Below are positions 56,092 through 64,000 of a DNA stretch of 64,000 bases, one piece after another. The DNA is taken from the NCBI GenBank assembly GCA_902615805.1, contig CACMQH010000001.1, positions 93,222 to 157,221 of the forward strand. Reading direction: 5' to 3'. The notes under the pieces were generated by a model. That model saw only the letters and a program-made list of their open reading frames with translations. It was not told the DNA's origin and searched no databases. The translations under genes and the position numbers were made by a program. Numbering within the stretch: position 1 is the first letter of the stretch; each line of letters opens with the position of its first letter. This DNA comes from Rhodospirillaceae bacterium. Lineage in GTDB: Bacteria > Pseudomonadota > Alphaproteobacteria > TMED109.

Positions 56092-56775
56092 TTATTTCTC
56101 TTTATTAATTTTTTCTACTTTTGTTGCTTCAGTTTGCTTCTCTAAATCAGAACTTTCTTCACCTGTATAAACCCAAACTTTAATACCAATGGTGCCATAT
56201 GCTGTATGAGATGTGGATACTCCGTAACCAATATTTGCTCTCAAAGAATGCAAAGGGACTCTTCCTTCTCGATACCATTCAATTCTAGCAATTTCTGCTC
56301 CTCCTAGCCTTCCTCCAGATACAATTTTAATGCCTTTAGCACCTAGTCTTAAAGCAGATTGTATTGCTCTTTTCATCGTCCTCCTAAAAGAAGCCCTTCT
56401 TTCAAGCTGTTCAGCTATGTTGTCAGCTATCAGCTGTGCATCTATTTCTGGTTTTCTTACTTCTACGATATTAAGTTGAACTTCACCTGAGGTAAACTTA
56501 GAGACCTTCGATTTTATTTTTTCTATGTCAGTACCCTTCTTTCCTATTACAACCCCAGGCCTTGCAGTATGAATTGTTATTATTGCCTTTTTTGCAGGCC
56601 TTTCTATAACTACTTTACTTATAGCTGCAGTCTTTAGCTCTTTAGTAATATATTTTCTAATTTTTAAGTCTTCATGTAATAAATTAGCAAACTCTGTTCC
56701 CTTTGCGTACCACTTTGAGCTCCAGTCTTTATTGACACTTAGTCTCATAACAATTGGATTTACTTTTTGTCCCAT
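56092..56775 (-). CDS. rpsC: Ribosomal protein S3
   Basis: 227-aa mRNA-entry protein: [26 protein letters not shown] domain [20 protein letters not shown], and [26 protein letters not shown]...[15 protein letters not shown] short charged tail follows. Overlaps rplV by one base. Confidence 0.98.
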   Translation of the reverse strand: MGQKVNPIVMRLSVNKDWSSKWYAKGTEFANLLHEDLKIRKYITKELKTAAISKVVIERPAKKAIITIHTARPGVVIGKKGTDIEKIKSKVSKFTSGEVQLNIVEVRKPEIDAQLIADNIAEQLERRASFRRTMKRAIQSALRLGAKGIKIVSGGRLGGAEIARIEWYREGRVPLHSLRANIGYGVSTSHTAYGTIGIKVWVYTGEESSDLEKQTEATKVEKINKEK

Positions 56776-57143
56776 TATTTACCTTCCTCAATTTCCTTTA
56801 ATAGAATAGTCAGTTTGCTAAATGGCTTTAAAATACGAGCTGCTCTTCCCCTAGCCCTAGCTCTCATTCTTTTCATTACTAGAGACTTTCCTACGTATGC
56901 TTCTGATACTACCAATTTATCAATATCTAAACCGAAGTTATTTTCTGCATTGGCAATTGCTGAATTTAAAACTTTTAAAACTTCTCTTGATACTCTTTTT
57001 TTAGAAAAAGTTAGTTGATCTATAGCAACCTTAATGTTACAGCCCCTGATTGATTTAGCGACTAAGTTTAGCTTTTGTCCGCTGGTACGAATACTTTTAG
57101 CTTTTGCATAAGCCTGTTTTTTATTATCTGTTTTATCTACCAT
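56775..57143 (-). CDS. rplV: Ribosomal protein L22
   Basis: 122-aa exit-tunnel protein: [49 protein letters not shown] and [24 protein letters not shown], the tunnel loop. One-base overlap with rpsS. Confidence 0.97.
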   Translation of the reverse strand: MVDKTDNKKQAYAKAKSIRTSGQKLNLVAKSIRGCNIKVAIDQLTFSKKRVSREVLKVLNSAIANAENNFGLDIDKLVVSEAYVGKSLVMKRMRARARGRAARILKPFSKLTILLKEIEEGK

Positions 57144-57418
57144 TATTTTTTTGCTTTCTTATCAGCTGTATGCCCATAATAAGTTCTAGTAGGTGCATAT
57201 TCTCCAAGTTTTTGACCAACCATCTCTTCTGAAACAAGAACTGGGATAAATTTCTTTCCATTATAAACATTAAAAGTAATTCCTACAAACTGCGGTAATA
57301 TGGTCGATCTTCTAGACCAAGTTTTAATAGGTTTATTATTATTTTCCTTTAAATGAGTCTGAACTTTTTTTATTAAATGCCCATCAACAAAAGGACCTTT
57401 CCAAACTGATCTAACCAT
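57143..57418 (-). CDS. rpsS: Ribosomal protein S19
   Basis: 91-aa 30S head protein: [70 protein letters not shown]. Starts three bases after rplB. Confidence 0.98.
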   Translation of the reverse strand: MVRSVWKGPFVDGHLIKKVQTHLKENNNKPIKTWSRRSTILPQFVGITFNVYNGKKFIPVLVSEEMVGQKLGEYAPTRTYYGHTADKKAKK

Positions 57419-57421
57419 TCT

Positions 57422-58249
57422 TTACCTGCTATTCCTTCTTTTCAAAATTAACGTGTCTGTTCTTTTATTATTTCTAGTCCTTTTTCCTTTAGTTGGAACA
57501 CCCCAAGGTGTAACTGGATTTCTTCCTCCAGAGGTTCTACCTTCCCCTCCTCCATGCGGATGATCAACCGGGTTCATCACCACTCCTCTGACATGAGGTC
57601 TTTTACCTAACCACCTACTTCTTCCAGCTTTACCTGAATTACAATTTTGATGATCAGGGTTAGACACAACACCTATAGTTGCCCTGCAGTTAATGGGCAC
57701 TAATCTTTGCTCCCCAGAAACTAATTTAAGCATAGCATACTCTTTATCTTTACTCACTAATTGTACGGAGGCTCCAGCAGATCTAGCCATTTGACCTCCC
57801 TTAAGTGGTTTAAGTTCTACATTATGAACCAAGGTTCCAGTAGGTATGTTTTTAAGTGGCAAGCAGTTACCAACTTTTATGTCAGCCTTCTCTCCTGAGA
57901 CAATAGTACTTTGTACCTTTAGTTTTTGAGGAGCTATAACATAATTTAGTTCTCCATCCTCATACTTAATCAACGCTATAAAACAAGATCTATTAGGATC
58001 ATATTCAATTCTAATAACTTTAGCGTCAATACCATCCTTTTGCCTTTTGAAATCTATAATTCTGTAACTTCTTTTATGGCCTCCTCCTCTCCACCAAACT
58101 GTGATTCTACCTCTGTTATTTCTACCTCCAGATTTTGAAAGGCCTTTCGTCAACTTTTTTACTGGCTTACCTTTATAAACTTCAGACTTGTCAACTAGAA
58201 CTAGAGCTCTTCTTGATGGCGTAGTAGGATTATAATTTTTTAAAGACAT
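57422..58249 (-). CDS. rplB: Ribosomal protein L2
   Basis: 275-aa core 50S protein needed for peptidyl transfer: [55 protein letters not shown] and [35 protein letters not shown] (critical histidine). One-base overlap with rplW. Confidence 0.98.
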   Translation of the reverse strand: MSLKNYNPTTPSRRALVLVDKSEVYKGKPVKKLTKGLSKSGGRNNRGRITVWWRGGGHKRSYRIIDFKRQKDGIDAKVIRIEYDPNRSCFIALIKYEDGELNYVIAPQKLKVQSTIVSGEKADIKVGNCLPLKNIPTGTLVHNVELKPLKGGQMARSAGASVQLVSKDKEYAMLKLVSGEQRLVPINCRATIGVVSNPDHQNCNSGKAGRSRWLGKRPHVRGVVMNPVDHPHGGGEGRTSGGRNPVTPWGVPTKGKRTRNNKRTDTLILKRRNSR

Positions 58250-58539
58250 CAGCCTACGCCTCCGCTATAATCTAAATTTTCTCCTTTATTTAAGCATATT
58301 ATTGCTTTTTTATAGTCTGACCTTCTTCCTTTAGTTCCCTTAAATACCTTATTTTTACCCTTAATTTTTATAGTTTTAACGTTTTTAACCTTTACCTTAA
58401 ATAACTTTTCAATTGCTGTTTTAATTTCTTTTTTATTACTATCTATTTTTACCTTAAATACGAACTGATTCTTTTCAGAAACCTTTGTTGCTTTTTCCGT
58501 AATTATTGGAGACAAGATAGTATTATAAAGACTATTCAT
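58249..58539 (-). CDS. rplW: Ribosomal protein L23
   Basis: 96-aa exit-tunnel protein that docks SRP and trigger factor: [51 protein letters not shown]. The ORF track uses an ATG at 58545 with its SD (AAGAGG) only one base away; the second ATG at 58539 is seven bases from it and is the better start. It overlaps rplD by eight bases. Confidence 0.95.
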   Translation of the reverse strand: MNSLYNTILSPIITEKATKVSEKNQFVFKVKIDSNKKEIKTAIEKLFKVKVKNVKTIKIKGKNKVFKGTKGRRSDYKKAIICLNKGENLDYSGGVG

Positions 58540-59170
58540 TGCCATACCTCTTAACTACTTCTTTTACAGCAGATAAAGATACCACTAAATCGTCTCTTTT
58601 TATTATCTGGTAAGCATTAAGACCATTGATTGATAAAAGATCTATATTTTTTAAGTTTCTAGTTGAAAGTAAAAAGTTTTTATTAATATCCCCAACATCA
58701 ATGAATGTCGCTGACTTGATACCCAGTTTCTCAAATTTACCTTTAACTTCTTTAGTTTTAATTTTTTTTAATTCCAATTTATCTATTATCTTTAACTTTC
58801 CATCCTTCAATTTAGAGGATAGCAAAATTCTGATGGCCTGTTTTTTTAATTTTGAAGGAATCTTTTTGTTATGAGTTCTTACTTTAGGACCATGAACAAC
58901 TCCTCCTCCTTTAAATTGAACAACTTTTTTTGAGCCATGTCTGGCTCTTCCTGTGCCTTTTTGCCTATATATCTTGGCATTAGACCCTACTACTTCATTT
59001 CTCTCCTTTACTTTGTGACTTCCTTGTCTTTTATTGGAGAGCTGCCAGTTAACAACCTTAGCAACAATTTCCTCTTTAATTTCAGCAGAAAAAATAAAAC
59101 TTGGCAAATCTATATTTTCTTTAGATTTATTATCTAAATCTATTATTTTATGCTTGATAGCCTTTTCCAT
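58532..59170 (-). CDS. rplD: Ribosomal protein L4
   Basis: 212-aa exit-tunnel protein, and in E. coli the S10-operon autoregulator. RQGSHKVKERNEVVGSNAKIYRQKGTGRARHGSKKVVQFKGGGVVHGPKVRTHNKKIPSKLKKQAIRILLSSK is canonical. Overlaps rplC by one base. Confidence 0.97.
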   Translation of the reverse strand: MEKAIKHKIIDLDNKSKENIDLPSFIFSAEIKEEIVAKVVNWQLSNKRQGSHKVKERNEVVGSNAKIYRQKGTGRARHGSKKVVQFKGGGVVHGPKVRTHNKKIPSKLKKQAIRILLSSKLKDGKLKIIDKLELKKIKTKEVKGKFEKLGIKSATFIDVGDINKNFLLSTRNLKNIDLLSINGLNAYQIIKRDDLVVSLSAVKEVVKRYGNE

Positions 59171-59997
59171 TACTTAGTCTCTTTTCCTTTATCTTTAAGT
59201 GGTTCATTGGTATTTTGTTTACCTTGTTCTAAATTTTTCGTTTCTGTAACAGCTATTTCTTCTTTTTTTTCTTCATTATTTACTTGTTTAGTATCTATAT
59301 TTTCCTTTTGGATGTTTTTTAAATTATCTTTTATACCTGCAGGATAGGGAACATTGGCAGGAAGACTCTTTTTTTTTGCATCAGTAATTTCTACCCAACC
59401 ACCAATAGAACCAGGCACACCTCCTTTTACTAATATTAAACTTCTTTCCTCATCTATTGAGACTACTTCTAAACTTTGTATTGTTACTTTTTTATTCCCC
59501 ATTTGACCAGCCATTTTTTTTCCCTTCCAGACTCTACCTGGATCTTGACTGTTACCTGTTGAGCCGTGACTTCTATGAGAAATAGAAACTCCATGACTAG
59601 CCCTTAGCCCGGCAAAATTGTGTCTTTTCATAGCTCCTGCAAAACCTTTTCCTATTGAATCAGACCGAATATCTACATACTGCCCAACTACAAAATGAGA
59701 ACTAATTATACTTTTTCCCTTTTCTACAAAATTTTCCTCAGATATACGAAATTCTTTTACTTTTTTAAGTGGTTCTTGTTTTATTTTAGAAAAAAATTCT
59801 TTTTGGGGTTTTTTTAAATACTTGGAATTTACTTTTTCAAAACCAAGTATAAGGGCATTGTACCCATCTACTTCAATTTTTCTATGTCCTATCACAATGC
59901 TAGAAGGTAGTTTAAGAACCGTAACACTGTTATGTTCCCTGTTTGGAGTATACACCCTAGTCATACCTACTTTTCTAGCTAACACACCAGTTCTCAT
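59170..59997 (-). CDS. rplC: Ribosomal protein L3 with long charged C-terminal tail
   Basis: 275 aa: [18 protein letters not shown] at the start and [50 protein letters not shown] in the core are canonical. The final 55-60 residues (after [10 protein letters not shown]) are a low-complexity K/E/N/T-rich extension absent from 209-aa E. coli L3. Four-base overlap with rpsJ. Confidence 0.97.
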   Translation of the reverse strand: MRTGVLARKVGMTRVYTPNREHNSVTVLKLPSSIVIGHRKIEVDGYNALILGFEKVNSKYLKKPQKEFFSKIKQEPLKKVKEFRISEENFVEKGKSIISSHFVVGQYVDIRSDSIGKGFAGAMKRHNFAGLRASHGVSISHRSHGSTGNSQDPGRVWKGKKMAGQMGNKKVTIQSLEVVSIDEERSLILVKGGVPGSIGGWVEITDAKKKSLPANVPYPAGIKDNLKNIQKENIDTKQVNNEEKKEEIAVTETKNLEQGKQNTNEPLKDKGKETK

Positions 59998-60305
59998 AAC
60001 TTAATCTCCACATCAACACCTGCAGCAAGATCTAATTTCATAAGTGCGTCTACAGTTTGTGGTGTTGGACTTACAATATCAAGAAGCCTCTTGAAGGTTC
60101 TAATTTCAAATTGTTCCCTTGACTTTTTATCTACATGCGGGGACCTATTTACCGTAAATCTTTCTATTCTGGTAGGTAAAGGTATAGGTCCTCTAACATC
60201 AGCTCCAGTCCTTTTTGCAGTATTGACAATCTCATGCGCAGAACTGTCAAGGATTCTGTGGTCAAAAGCCTTTAGCCTTATTCTTATATTTTGATGTCCT
60301 ACCAT
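59994..60305 (-). CDS. rpsJ: Ribosomal protein S10
   Basis: 103-aa 30S head protein, also NusE in antitermination: [72 protein letters not shown]. Starts seven bases after tuf, with no separate S10 leader, so the S10 and str groups are joined. Confidence 0.98.
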   Translation of the reverse strand: MVGHQNIRIRLKAFDHRILDSSAHEIVNTAKRTGADVRGPIPLPTRIERFTVNRSPHVDKKSREQFEIRTFKRLLDIVSPTPQTVDALMKLDLAAGVDVEIKL

Positions 60306-60312
60306 TCAATTA

Positions 60313-61503
60313 TTACTCAATTATTTCTGAAACTACTCCAGCTCCAACAGTTTTTCCACCTTCTCTAATAGCGAACTTTAAACCTTTAGACATAGCAATA
60401 GGAGAAATTAAATTAACTGTTAGGCCAACATTATCACCTGGCATAATCATTTCCGTTCCACTTGGTAACTCAATAGTACCAGTTACATCAGTAGTTCTAA
60501 AATAAAACTGCGGTCTATAGTTTCCAAAAAATGGAGTATGTCTTCCACCTTCTTCTTTAGTTAATACATAAGTCTCTGCTTTAAATTTAGTATGAGGTTT
60601 AATAGAACCTGGCGCCGCTAATACTTGTCCTCTTTCGACATCCTCTCTGTTAATACCTCTTAAAAGTGCACCAATATTGTCTCCAGCTTCACCTCTATCT
60701 AAAAGTTTTCTGAACATTTCCACTCCAGTACACACAGTTTTAGTAGTATCTTTAATCCCGATAATTTCAATTTCATCATTAACATTAATGACTCCTGACT
60801 CTACTCTACCAGTTACAACTGTTCCTCTTCCGGAAATAGAAAAAACATCCTCAATAGGCATTAGAAACGGTTGATCAACTGGTCTTTCTGGCTGAGGCAC
60901 ATATTTATCAACTTCTTCCATCAGCTTCATAATAGCTGGAGCTCCTATATCAGAGCTATCACCTTCTAAAGCTTTTAGTGCTGACCCTTTTATTATTGGT
61001 ATATCATCACCCGGAAATTCATATTTTGACAACAACTCTCTAACTTCCATTTCAACTAACTCTAACAATTCTGGATCATCTACTTGATCTACTTTATTAA
61101 GAAAAACAACTAATGCCGGAACTCCCACCTGTCTTGCTAATAAAATATGTTCTCTAGTTTGTGGCATAGGACCATCAGCAGCTGATACAACAAGAATACC
61201 TCCATCCATTTGTGCGGCTCCCGTAATCATATTCTTAACATAGTCGGCGTGTCCAGGACAATCAACATGAGCATAGTGTCTTCCTTCAGTTTCATACTCT
61301 ACGTGTGCAGTATTAATTGTAATACCCCTTTCCTTTTCCTCTGGAGCTTTATCAATTTCATCATAAGCTATACTAGTTGCCCCTCCGGTTGCAGATAAAG
61401 TTTTAGTTATAGCTGCTGTCAAAGTAGTTTTGCCATGGTCTACGTGACCTATGGTGCCTATATTGACGTGGGGTTTGGTTCTCTCAAATTTTTCTTTTGC
61501 CAT
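60313..61503 (-). CDS. tuf: Elongation factor Tu
   Basis: 396-aa GTPase delivering aminoacyl-t[18 protein letters not shown] (G1), the switch I threonine in [34 protein letters not shown] (G3) and LNKVDQVDD (G4). Only one tuf copy is visible in the window. SD lies in GGAGAAAAAA before the ATG; 36 bases after fusA. Confidence 0.99.
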   Translation of the reverse strand: MAKEKFERTKPHVNIGTIGHVDHGKTTLTAAITKTLSATGGATSIAYDEIDKAPEEKERGITINTAHVEYETEGRHYAHVDCPGHADYVKNMITGAAQMDGGILVVSAADGPMPQTREHILLARQVGVPALVVFLNKVDQVDDPELLELVEMEVRELLSKYEFPGDDIPIIKGSALKALEGDSSDIGAPAIMKLMEEVDKYVPQPERPVDQPFLMPIEDVFSISGRGTVVTGRVESGVINVNDEIEIIGIKDTTKTVCTGVEMFRKLLDRGEAGDNIGALLRGINREDVERGQVLAAPGSIKPHTKFKAETYVLTKEEGGRHTPFFGNYRPQFYFRTTDVTGTIELPSGTEMIMPGDNVGLTVNLISPIAMSKGLKFAIREGGKTVGAGVVSEIIE

Positions 61504-61539
61504 TTTTTTTCTCCGTTTTCAATATTTATAAATCTATTA

Positions 61540-63618
61540 TTAACTTGCAAGCTTTGACTTAAGCTCTTCTTCTACCATCGCTGGTACTAATTCATATTTA
61601 TCAAACTGCATAGTATAAACTGCCCTTCCTTGTGTCATCGATCTTAAATTATTAACATACCCAAACATTGTAGCTAATGGAACATTAGCTTTAACTAAAG
61701 TAGCATTACCCTGAGGTTCCATACCCTGAACCTGACCTCTTCTACTATTTAAATCACCTATTACATCCCCTACAAAATCTTCTGGTGTTACTACTTCTAC
61801 TCTCATCATTGGCTCTAATAGTTTTGGCTTAGACTTAGAAAGAGCATCTTTAAATGCTGATCTTCCAGCAATTTCAAAAGCCATTACACTTGAGTCAACA
61901 TCATGAAAAGCACCATCATATAGTGTGACGCTAATATCTATAACCGGATAACCAGCAACTACTCCGTTTTGCATAGCGCTTTCTATTCCCTTTTGAACGC
62001 CAGGTATATACTCCTTAGGAATGTTTCCACCAACTACCTTGTTAATAAATTCTAAACCACATCCAGGCTCTCCTTTTTTAACCACCATTTTAACCCTAGC
62101 GAATTGACCTGCTCCACCTGATTGTTTTTTGTGTGTATAATCTACATCTGCCTCAGAAGTAATTGTTTCTCTATAGGCAACTTGGGGAGCACCTACATCC
62201 GCTTCAACTTTAAATTCTCTTTTCATTCTATCCACAATGATGTCTAAATGAAGCTCTCCCATACCTTTAATAATGGTTTGACCACTTTCGATATCAGAAC
62301 TTACACCAAAAGAAGGGTCTTCAGCAGCCAATCTTCCAAGCGCCTCAGACATTTTTTCCTGGTCTGCCTTAGTTTTGGGTTCGACTGCTACTTCTATAAC
62401 TGGGTCTGGGAATTCCATTCTTTCAAGAATTATAGGGTTATTAATATCACATAAAGTATCACCTGTTGTTACAGACTTCAAACCACATATTGCAATAATA
62501 TCTCCAGCTCTTGCTTCTTTTATATCTTCTCTGCTATTTGCATGCATTTGCAACATTCTACCAACTCTTTCCTTTTTACCTTTGACAGTATTTTCTACCG
62601 TTGAACCACTATCAATTACGCCTGAGTAAACTCTAGCAAATGCCAAAGTTCCTACAAAAGGATCAGTCATTATCTTAAATGCAAGAGCAGAGAAAGGTTC
62701 TGCGTCAGAGCTATCTCTAGTAAGCTCTTTATCAGCATTTACCTCAACTCCTTTAACTGGAGGTAAGTCTGTAGGAGAAGGCAAGTAATCTATAACAGCA
62801 TCTAACATTGGTTGAACACCTTTGTTTTTAAAAGCAGTGCCACAGAGCACTGGAACGAAAGCTCCACTTATTGTGCCTTTTCTTATACACTTTTTTAATT
62901 CATCTAGAGTAGGCTCTTTTCCGTCTAAATAGCGTTCCATAATTTCATCATCTTGCTCTACTGCAAGTTCTACCAATTTCTTTTTATATTCCTCAGCTTT
63001 CGGTATATATTCTTCAGTAAGTTCATTTATTTTAAACTCAGCTCCTAGCGTATCCTGCTGCCATATTATTTCATTCATATTTAAAATATCTACAACACCT
63101 AAAAAATCAGCTTCTGCCCCAACAGGTAATTGTAAGACTATAGGAGTAGCTCCTAATCTATCCTCTATCATACCTAAACATCTGTAAAAGTCAGCTCCGA
63201 CTCTATCCATTTTATTAATGAAGCACATTCTGGGAACCCCATATTTATTGGCCTGTCTCCAAACAGTCTCAGACTGAGGCTCAACACCAGCAACACTATC
63301 AAAGACTGCTACTGCCCCATCAAGAACTCTTAACGATCTTTCCACTTCAATAGTAAAGTCAACGTGACCAGGTGTGTCAATAATATTAATTCTATGGTCT
63401 TTCCAAAAACAAGTGGTAGCAGCAGAAGTAATAGTAATACCCCTTTCTTGTTCTTGTTCCATCCAATCCATTGTGGCTGCTCCATCATGAACTTCACCTA
63501 TTTTATGAGAAACTCCCGTATAATATAGAATTCTCTCTGTGGTAGTTGTTTTACCTGCATCTATATGTGCCATTATTCCAATGTTTCTATACTTATTTAA
63601 TTCTGTTTTTCTACTCAT
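61540..63618 (-). CDS. fusA: Elongation factor G
   Basis: 692-aa translocase: [74 protein letters not shown], then domain II-V with [15 protein letters not shown] and [45 protein letters not shown] single EF-G of standard length; no EF-G2 paralogue features. Confidence 0.99.
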   Translation of the reverse strand: MSRKTELNKYRNIGIMAHIDAGKTTTTERILYYTGVSHKIGEVHDGAATMDWMEQEQERGITITSAATTCFWKDHRINIIDTPGHVDFTIEVERSLRVLDGAVAVFDSVAGVEPQSETVWRQANKYGVPRMCFINKMDRVGADFYRCLGMIEDRLGATPIVLQLPVGAEADFLGVVDILNMNEIIWQQDTLGAEFKINELTEEYIPKAEEYKKKLVELAVEQDDEIMERYLDGKEPTLDELKKCIRKGTISGAFVPVLCGTAFKNKGVQPMLDAVIDYLPSPTDLPPVKGVEVNADKELTRDSSDAEPFSALAFKIMTDPFVGTLAFARVYSGVIDSGSTVENTVKGKKERVGRMLQMHANSREDIKEARAGDIIAICGLKSVTTGDTLCDINNPIILERMEFPDPVIEVAVEPKTKADQEKMSEALGRLAAEDPSFGVSSDIESGQTIIKGMGELHLDIIVDRMKREFKVEADVGAPQVAYRETITSEADVDYTHKKQSGGAGQFARVKMVVKKGEPGCGLEFINKVVGGNIPKEYIPGVQKGIESAMQNGVVAGYPVIDISVTLYDGAFHDVDSSVMAFEIAGRSAFKDALSKSKPKLLEPMMRVEVVTPEDFVGDVIGDLNSRRGQVQGMEPQGNATLVKANVPLATMFGYVNNLRSMTQGRAVYTMQFDKYELVPAMVEEELKSKLAS

Positions 63619-63628
63619 AATATATCAA

Positions 63629-64000
<372 letters not shown>

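Overview
The window is AT-rich (by eye about 70% A+T), densely coded DNA from the chromosome of a streamlined, probably marine, alphaproteobacterium. Several gene families point that way: an ATP12-type F1-ATPase chaperone, an NDUFS4-like complex I subunit, YgfZ, a pyruvate phosphate dikinase next to glyQS, and paired PccA/PccB. An HIMB59/AEGEAN-169-like or other SAR11-like lineage would fit, but I cannot prove this from sequence alone. No gap without a gene exceeds 300 bases. I see no insertion sequence, prophage, integron or CRISPR array. Many starts are TTG or GTG with good Shine-Dalgarno (SD) sequences, and neighbouring genes often overlap by 1 to 14 bases.

Layout. 1-3.5 kb: end of a mercaptopyruvate sulfurtransferase, a dicarboxylate symporter, a DUF192 protein overlapping a ModE-type DNA-binding domain, and an SDR. 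3.5-6.5 kb (minus): nhaD, tRNA-Pro, NDUFS4-like gene, rhodanese, tRNA-Arg(TCT), a lipoprotein and an unlisted 35-aa membrane peptide. 6.5-12.7 kb (minus): bfr, moxR/coxD-like, coxE-like, an SDR, then the small and large subunits of a Tat-exported molybdenum hydroxylase. 12.7-15 kb: gpmA, an unlisted bacterioferritin-associated ferredoxin (bfd), panB and a small heat-shock protein. 15-28.5 kb: two glycosyltransferases, ygfZ, ppdK-glyS-glyQ with a small zinc-ribbon membrane protein and an S49 peptidase, a polyprenyl synthase, and modABC. 28.5-32.2 kb: isocitrate lyase with a 61-aa companion, tRNA-Arg(TCG), a DUF218 protein, an exported unknown and a PuuD-like membrane protein.

32.2-39.6 kb (minus) is a leucine/isovalerate degradation operon: isovaleryl-CoA dehydrogenase, thiolase, methylcrotonyl-CoA carboxylase beta, methylglutaconyl-CoA hydratase, HMG-CoA lyase and a D-aminoacylase. 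The biotin-carrying MCC alpha subunit is absent from it. 39.6-46.8 kb holds mgtE, lipB, propionyl-CoA carboxylase (pccA, pccB), ATP12 and an RluC-type pseudouridine synthase. 46.8-64 kb is the fused str-S10-spc-alpha ribosomal super-cluster from rpsG (cut by the window edge) to rplQ, with a strong internal promoter before rpsM.

The metabolic genes fit together. Branched-chain amino acid and propionyl-CoA breakdown yields acetyl-CoA and succinyl-CoA precursors, isocitrate lyase diverts acetyl-CoA through the glyoxylate bypass, and PPDK permits gluconeogenesis. Molybdate uptake, a ModE-like regulator and a molybdenum hydroxylase with its MoxR/VWA helpers form a second theme. Iron storage and release (bfr, bfd) with a shared candidate operator forms a third. 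I did not find a clearly new defence or mobile system. The most interesting items are the bfr-to-molybdenum-hydroxylase gene train, the missing MCC alpha subunit, the tRNA-Pro/NDUFS4 junction, the two short genes missed by the ORF track, and the shared bfr/bfd operator.
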